NCBI RefSeq assembly: GCF_011762485.1
Contig: NZ_JAAKGI010000003.1
Span: forward strand, 434,001-498,000
Length of the DNA: 64,000 nt
Direction of reading: 5' to 3'
Source of the DNA: Yeosuana marina
GTDB taxonomy: Bacteria; Bacteroidota; Bacteroidia; Flavobacteriales; Flavobacteriaceae
Shown here: in pieces, positions 62,842 through 64,000 of the stretch
How positions within the stretch are numbered: the stretch's first letter is position 1
Layout of the letters: the number at the start of each line of letters is the position of its first letter
Notes under the pieces: generated by a model
Databases searched by the model: none
The model's input: only the letters and a program-made list of their open reading frames with translations
Told to the model about the DNA's origin: nothing
Position numbers and translations under genes: made by a program

Positions 62842-62846
62842 GATAT

Positions 62847-63674
62847 ATGATAAAAACAGTTGCCATTCAAGGAGTAAAAGGATCCTATCATCATATTGTG
62901 TCGCAGCAATATTTTGATACATCTGTTAATGTTATAGAATGCTTAACATTTGATAGAGTAGTTGAATCCTTAATAAGCAAAGAAAGTGATGCCGTTATTA
63001 TGGCGTTGGAAAATTCTATTGCAGGATCTATCATTCCAAATTATGCCTTGATAGACAACCATAACCTACATATTGTAGGGGAGCATTATTTAGATATTCA
63101 ACATTGTTTAATGGCTTGGCCTAATCAGAGTATTGAAGATATTCAAGAGGTGTATTCGCATCCCATGGCATTGCTTCAATGTAAAGAATTTTTTAAAAAG
63201 TATCCACATATTAAATTGGTGGAAGACAAAGATACGGCTGAGGTGGCGGAGCGCATTCATAAAAATCAACTAAAAAACATTGGCGCCATTGCCAGTGAAT
63301 ATGCAGCAACCCTTTTTGAGTTAGATGTGTTGGCACACAGTATTCAATCTATCAAGCATAACGAAACGCGCTTTGTTATTGTAAAACGCACCAATTCTGA
63401 AGTTCCGAAGGAAGAGATAAATAAAGCGTCTATAAAATTTGAATCAGATCATAAACGAGGAAGCTTAGCTACCATTCTAAATGTTATGAGTGATTGTAAA
63501 TTGAATCTAACAAAAATTCAGTCTTTGCCAATTATAGAGAAACCTTGGAAATACGCTTTTTTTGTTGATGTAACCTTTGAAACCTATTCAGATTTTGATA
63601 AAGCAAAATCTATTTTAAATATTATGACCCAAGGATTAAAAATTTTAGGCGAATATAAAAATGCAAAGTTATGA
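62847..63674 (+). CDS. pheA: Prephenate dehydratase
   Basis: Makes phenylpyruvate from prephenate. VAIQGVKGSYHHIVSQQYF at the start, ALENSIAGSIIPNY with the Asn-Ser-Ile motif, and the Thr-Arg-Phe of the catalytic site in HNETRFVIVKR. The C-terminal ACT domain (about 195-275, KRGSLATILNVMSDCKLNLT) binds phenylalanine for feedback control. At 275 residues it is the monofunctional form without chorismate mutase. It is coupled to the next gene by an ATGA overlap and controlled by the attenuator before it. Confidence 0.95.
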   Translation: MIKTVAIQGVKGSYHHIVSQQYFDTSVNVIECLTFDRVVESLISKESDAVIMALENSIAGSIIPNYALIDNHNLHIVGEHYLDIQHCLMAWPNQSIEDIQEVYSHPMALLQCKEFFKKYPHIKLVEDKDTAEVAERIHKNQLKNIGAIASEYAATLFELDVLAHSIQSIKHNETRFVIVKRTNSEVPKEEINKASIKFESDHKRGSLATILNVMSDCKLNLTKIQSLPIIEKPWKYAFFVDVTFETYSDFDKAKSILNIMTQGLKILGEYKNAKL

Positions 63675-64000
63675 TTGAAGTCGCTAACAGATTGCATACC
63701 GTTGAAGAGTACTATTTCTCGAAGAAATTAAGAGAAGTAAACATGCTTATTGCTAACGGAAAACCAATCATCAATTTAGGAATTGGTAGCCCAGATATGC
63801 AACCACCTCAAAAAGTTATTGATGCTATAACAGATAGTTTCTTAAGTCCTAATGCTCATAAATATCAGAGTTATCAAGGGTTACCAGAGCTTAGAGATGC
63901 TATTGCAAAATTTTATAAAGAACACTTTCACGTGTCTTTAAGTCCGCAAAATGAGATTTTACCACTAATGGGGAGCAAGGAAGGTATCATGCATATTTCT
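63671..64000 (+). CDS. PLP-dependent aminotransferase class I/II, 3' end outside the window
   Basis: The first 110 residues of an aspartate-aminotransferase-fold enzyme: KPIINLGIGSPDMQPPQKVI and HKYQSYQGLPELRDAIAKFY are the usual N-terminal blocks. It overlaps pheA by four bases, so it is most likely the aromatic (or keto-acid) aminotransferase of the phenylalanine/tyrosine pathway. The PLP lysine lies beyond the edge; substrate specificity cannot be read. Confidence 0.88.
   Translation, partial: MIEVANRLHTVEEYYFSKKLREVNMLIANGKPIINLGIGSPDMQPPQKVIDAITDSFLSPNAHKYQSYQGLPELRDAIAKFYKEHFHVSLSPQNEILPLMGSKEGIMHIS

Noticed and set aside
1..64000. CRISPR arrays, tRNA/rRNA genes, prophage or insertion sequences
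   Set aside because: I found no regularly spaced repeats, no tRNA-like cloverleaf in the gaps, and no transposase, integrase or phage genes.

Overview
The window looks like a piece of the chromosome of a flavobacterium (Bacteroidota, Flavobacteriaceae). The base composition is AT-rich. Several start regions carry the Bacteroidota -7 promoter element TAnnTTTG and few carry Shine-Dalgarno sites. A gliding-associated gldA homologue is present, and so are gene orders I know from this family: argG-argC-proC-argD-proA-proB-argF'-argB-argE-argH, a split metH, and cysH-cysD-cysN with a HEPN-tailed sulfite reductase. Almost the whole window is coding. It is dominated by amino-acid and sulfur biosynthesis, with one sugar-catabolic island. 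I see no tRNA, rRNA, CRISPR, prophage or insertion sequence.

Layout. (1) 1-6373: ilvD (cut by the window edge), ilvB, ilvN, ilvC, terminator, ilvA. (2) 6412-8748: a LacI-type palindrome, a GAPN-like aldehyde dehydrogenase and a lipoprotein azurin. (3) 8764-19802: a divergent sugar-oxidation island. Leftward run a GMC oxidoreductase, its twin-arginine small subunit, a DUF1080 protein and a Tat-exported Gfo/Idh/MocA protein. Rightward run an AraC regulator, two isomerases, a NupG-like transporter, a second Gfo/Idh/MocA and a second DUF1080 lipoprotein. This fits oxidation of glycosides to 3-keto-glycosides followed by cleavage. (4) 19803-31352: the arginine/proline operon, preceded by a 23-codon arginine-rich leader peptide and an ARG-box-like palindrome. 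(5) 31411-38199: a DoxX protein, a hydrolase, an acyltransferase, leftward leuA-leuB, and an unrecognised 516-residue protein. (6) 38290-44815: a SAM-I riboswitch, metY, a MetX/aspartokinase/homoserine dehydrogenase fusion, metZ and an Rrf2 regulator. (7) 44933-54426: the sulfate assimilation and cysteine block (DUF2061, cysH, cysD, cysN, sulfite reductase, siroheme genes, an FAD reductase, cysE, cysM), with a palindrome over its predicted start of transcription. (8) 54475-59782: a second SAM-I riboswitch, split metH and metF. (9) 59819-62558: a PagL-like outer-membrane protein, a GIN-domain lipoprotein and leftward gldA. (10) 62665-64000: a promoter, a Phe/Tyr-rich leader peptide, a terminator/antiterminator pair, pheA and the start of an aminotransferase gene.

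The most interesting signals are two candidate translation-coupled attenuators. In the pheA leader the peptide, the antiterminator pairing and the terminator can all be read base by base. In the arg leader the peptide is clear, but the downstream RNA switch is not resolved by eye. Other points are a transcarbamylase with Ala at the specificity position (which predicts N-succinylornithine as substrate), a GNAT protein in the place of the missing ArgA, the three-domain fusion, a putative Rrf2 operator, and the 3-keto-glycoside island.
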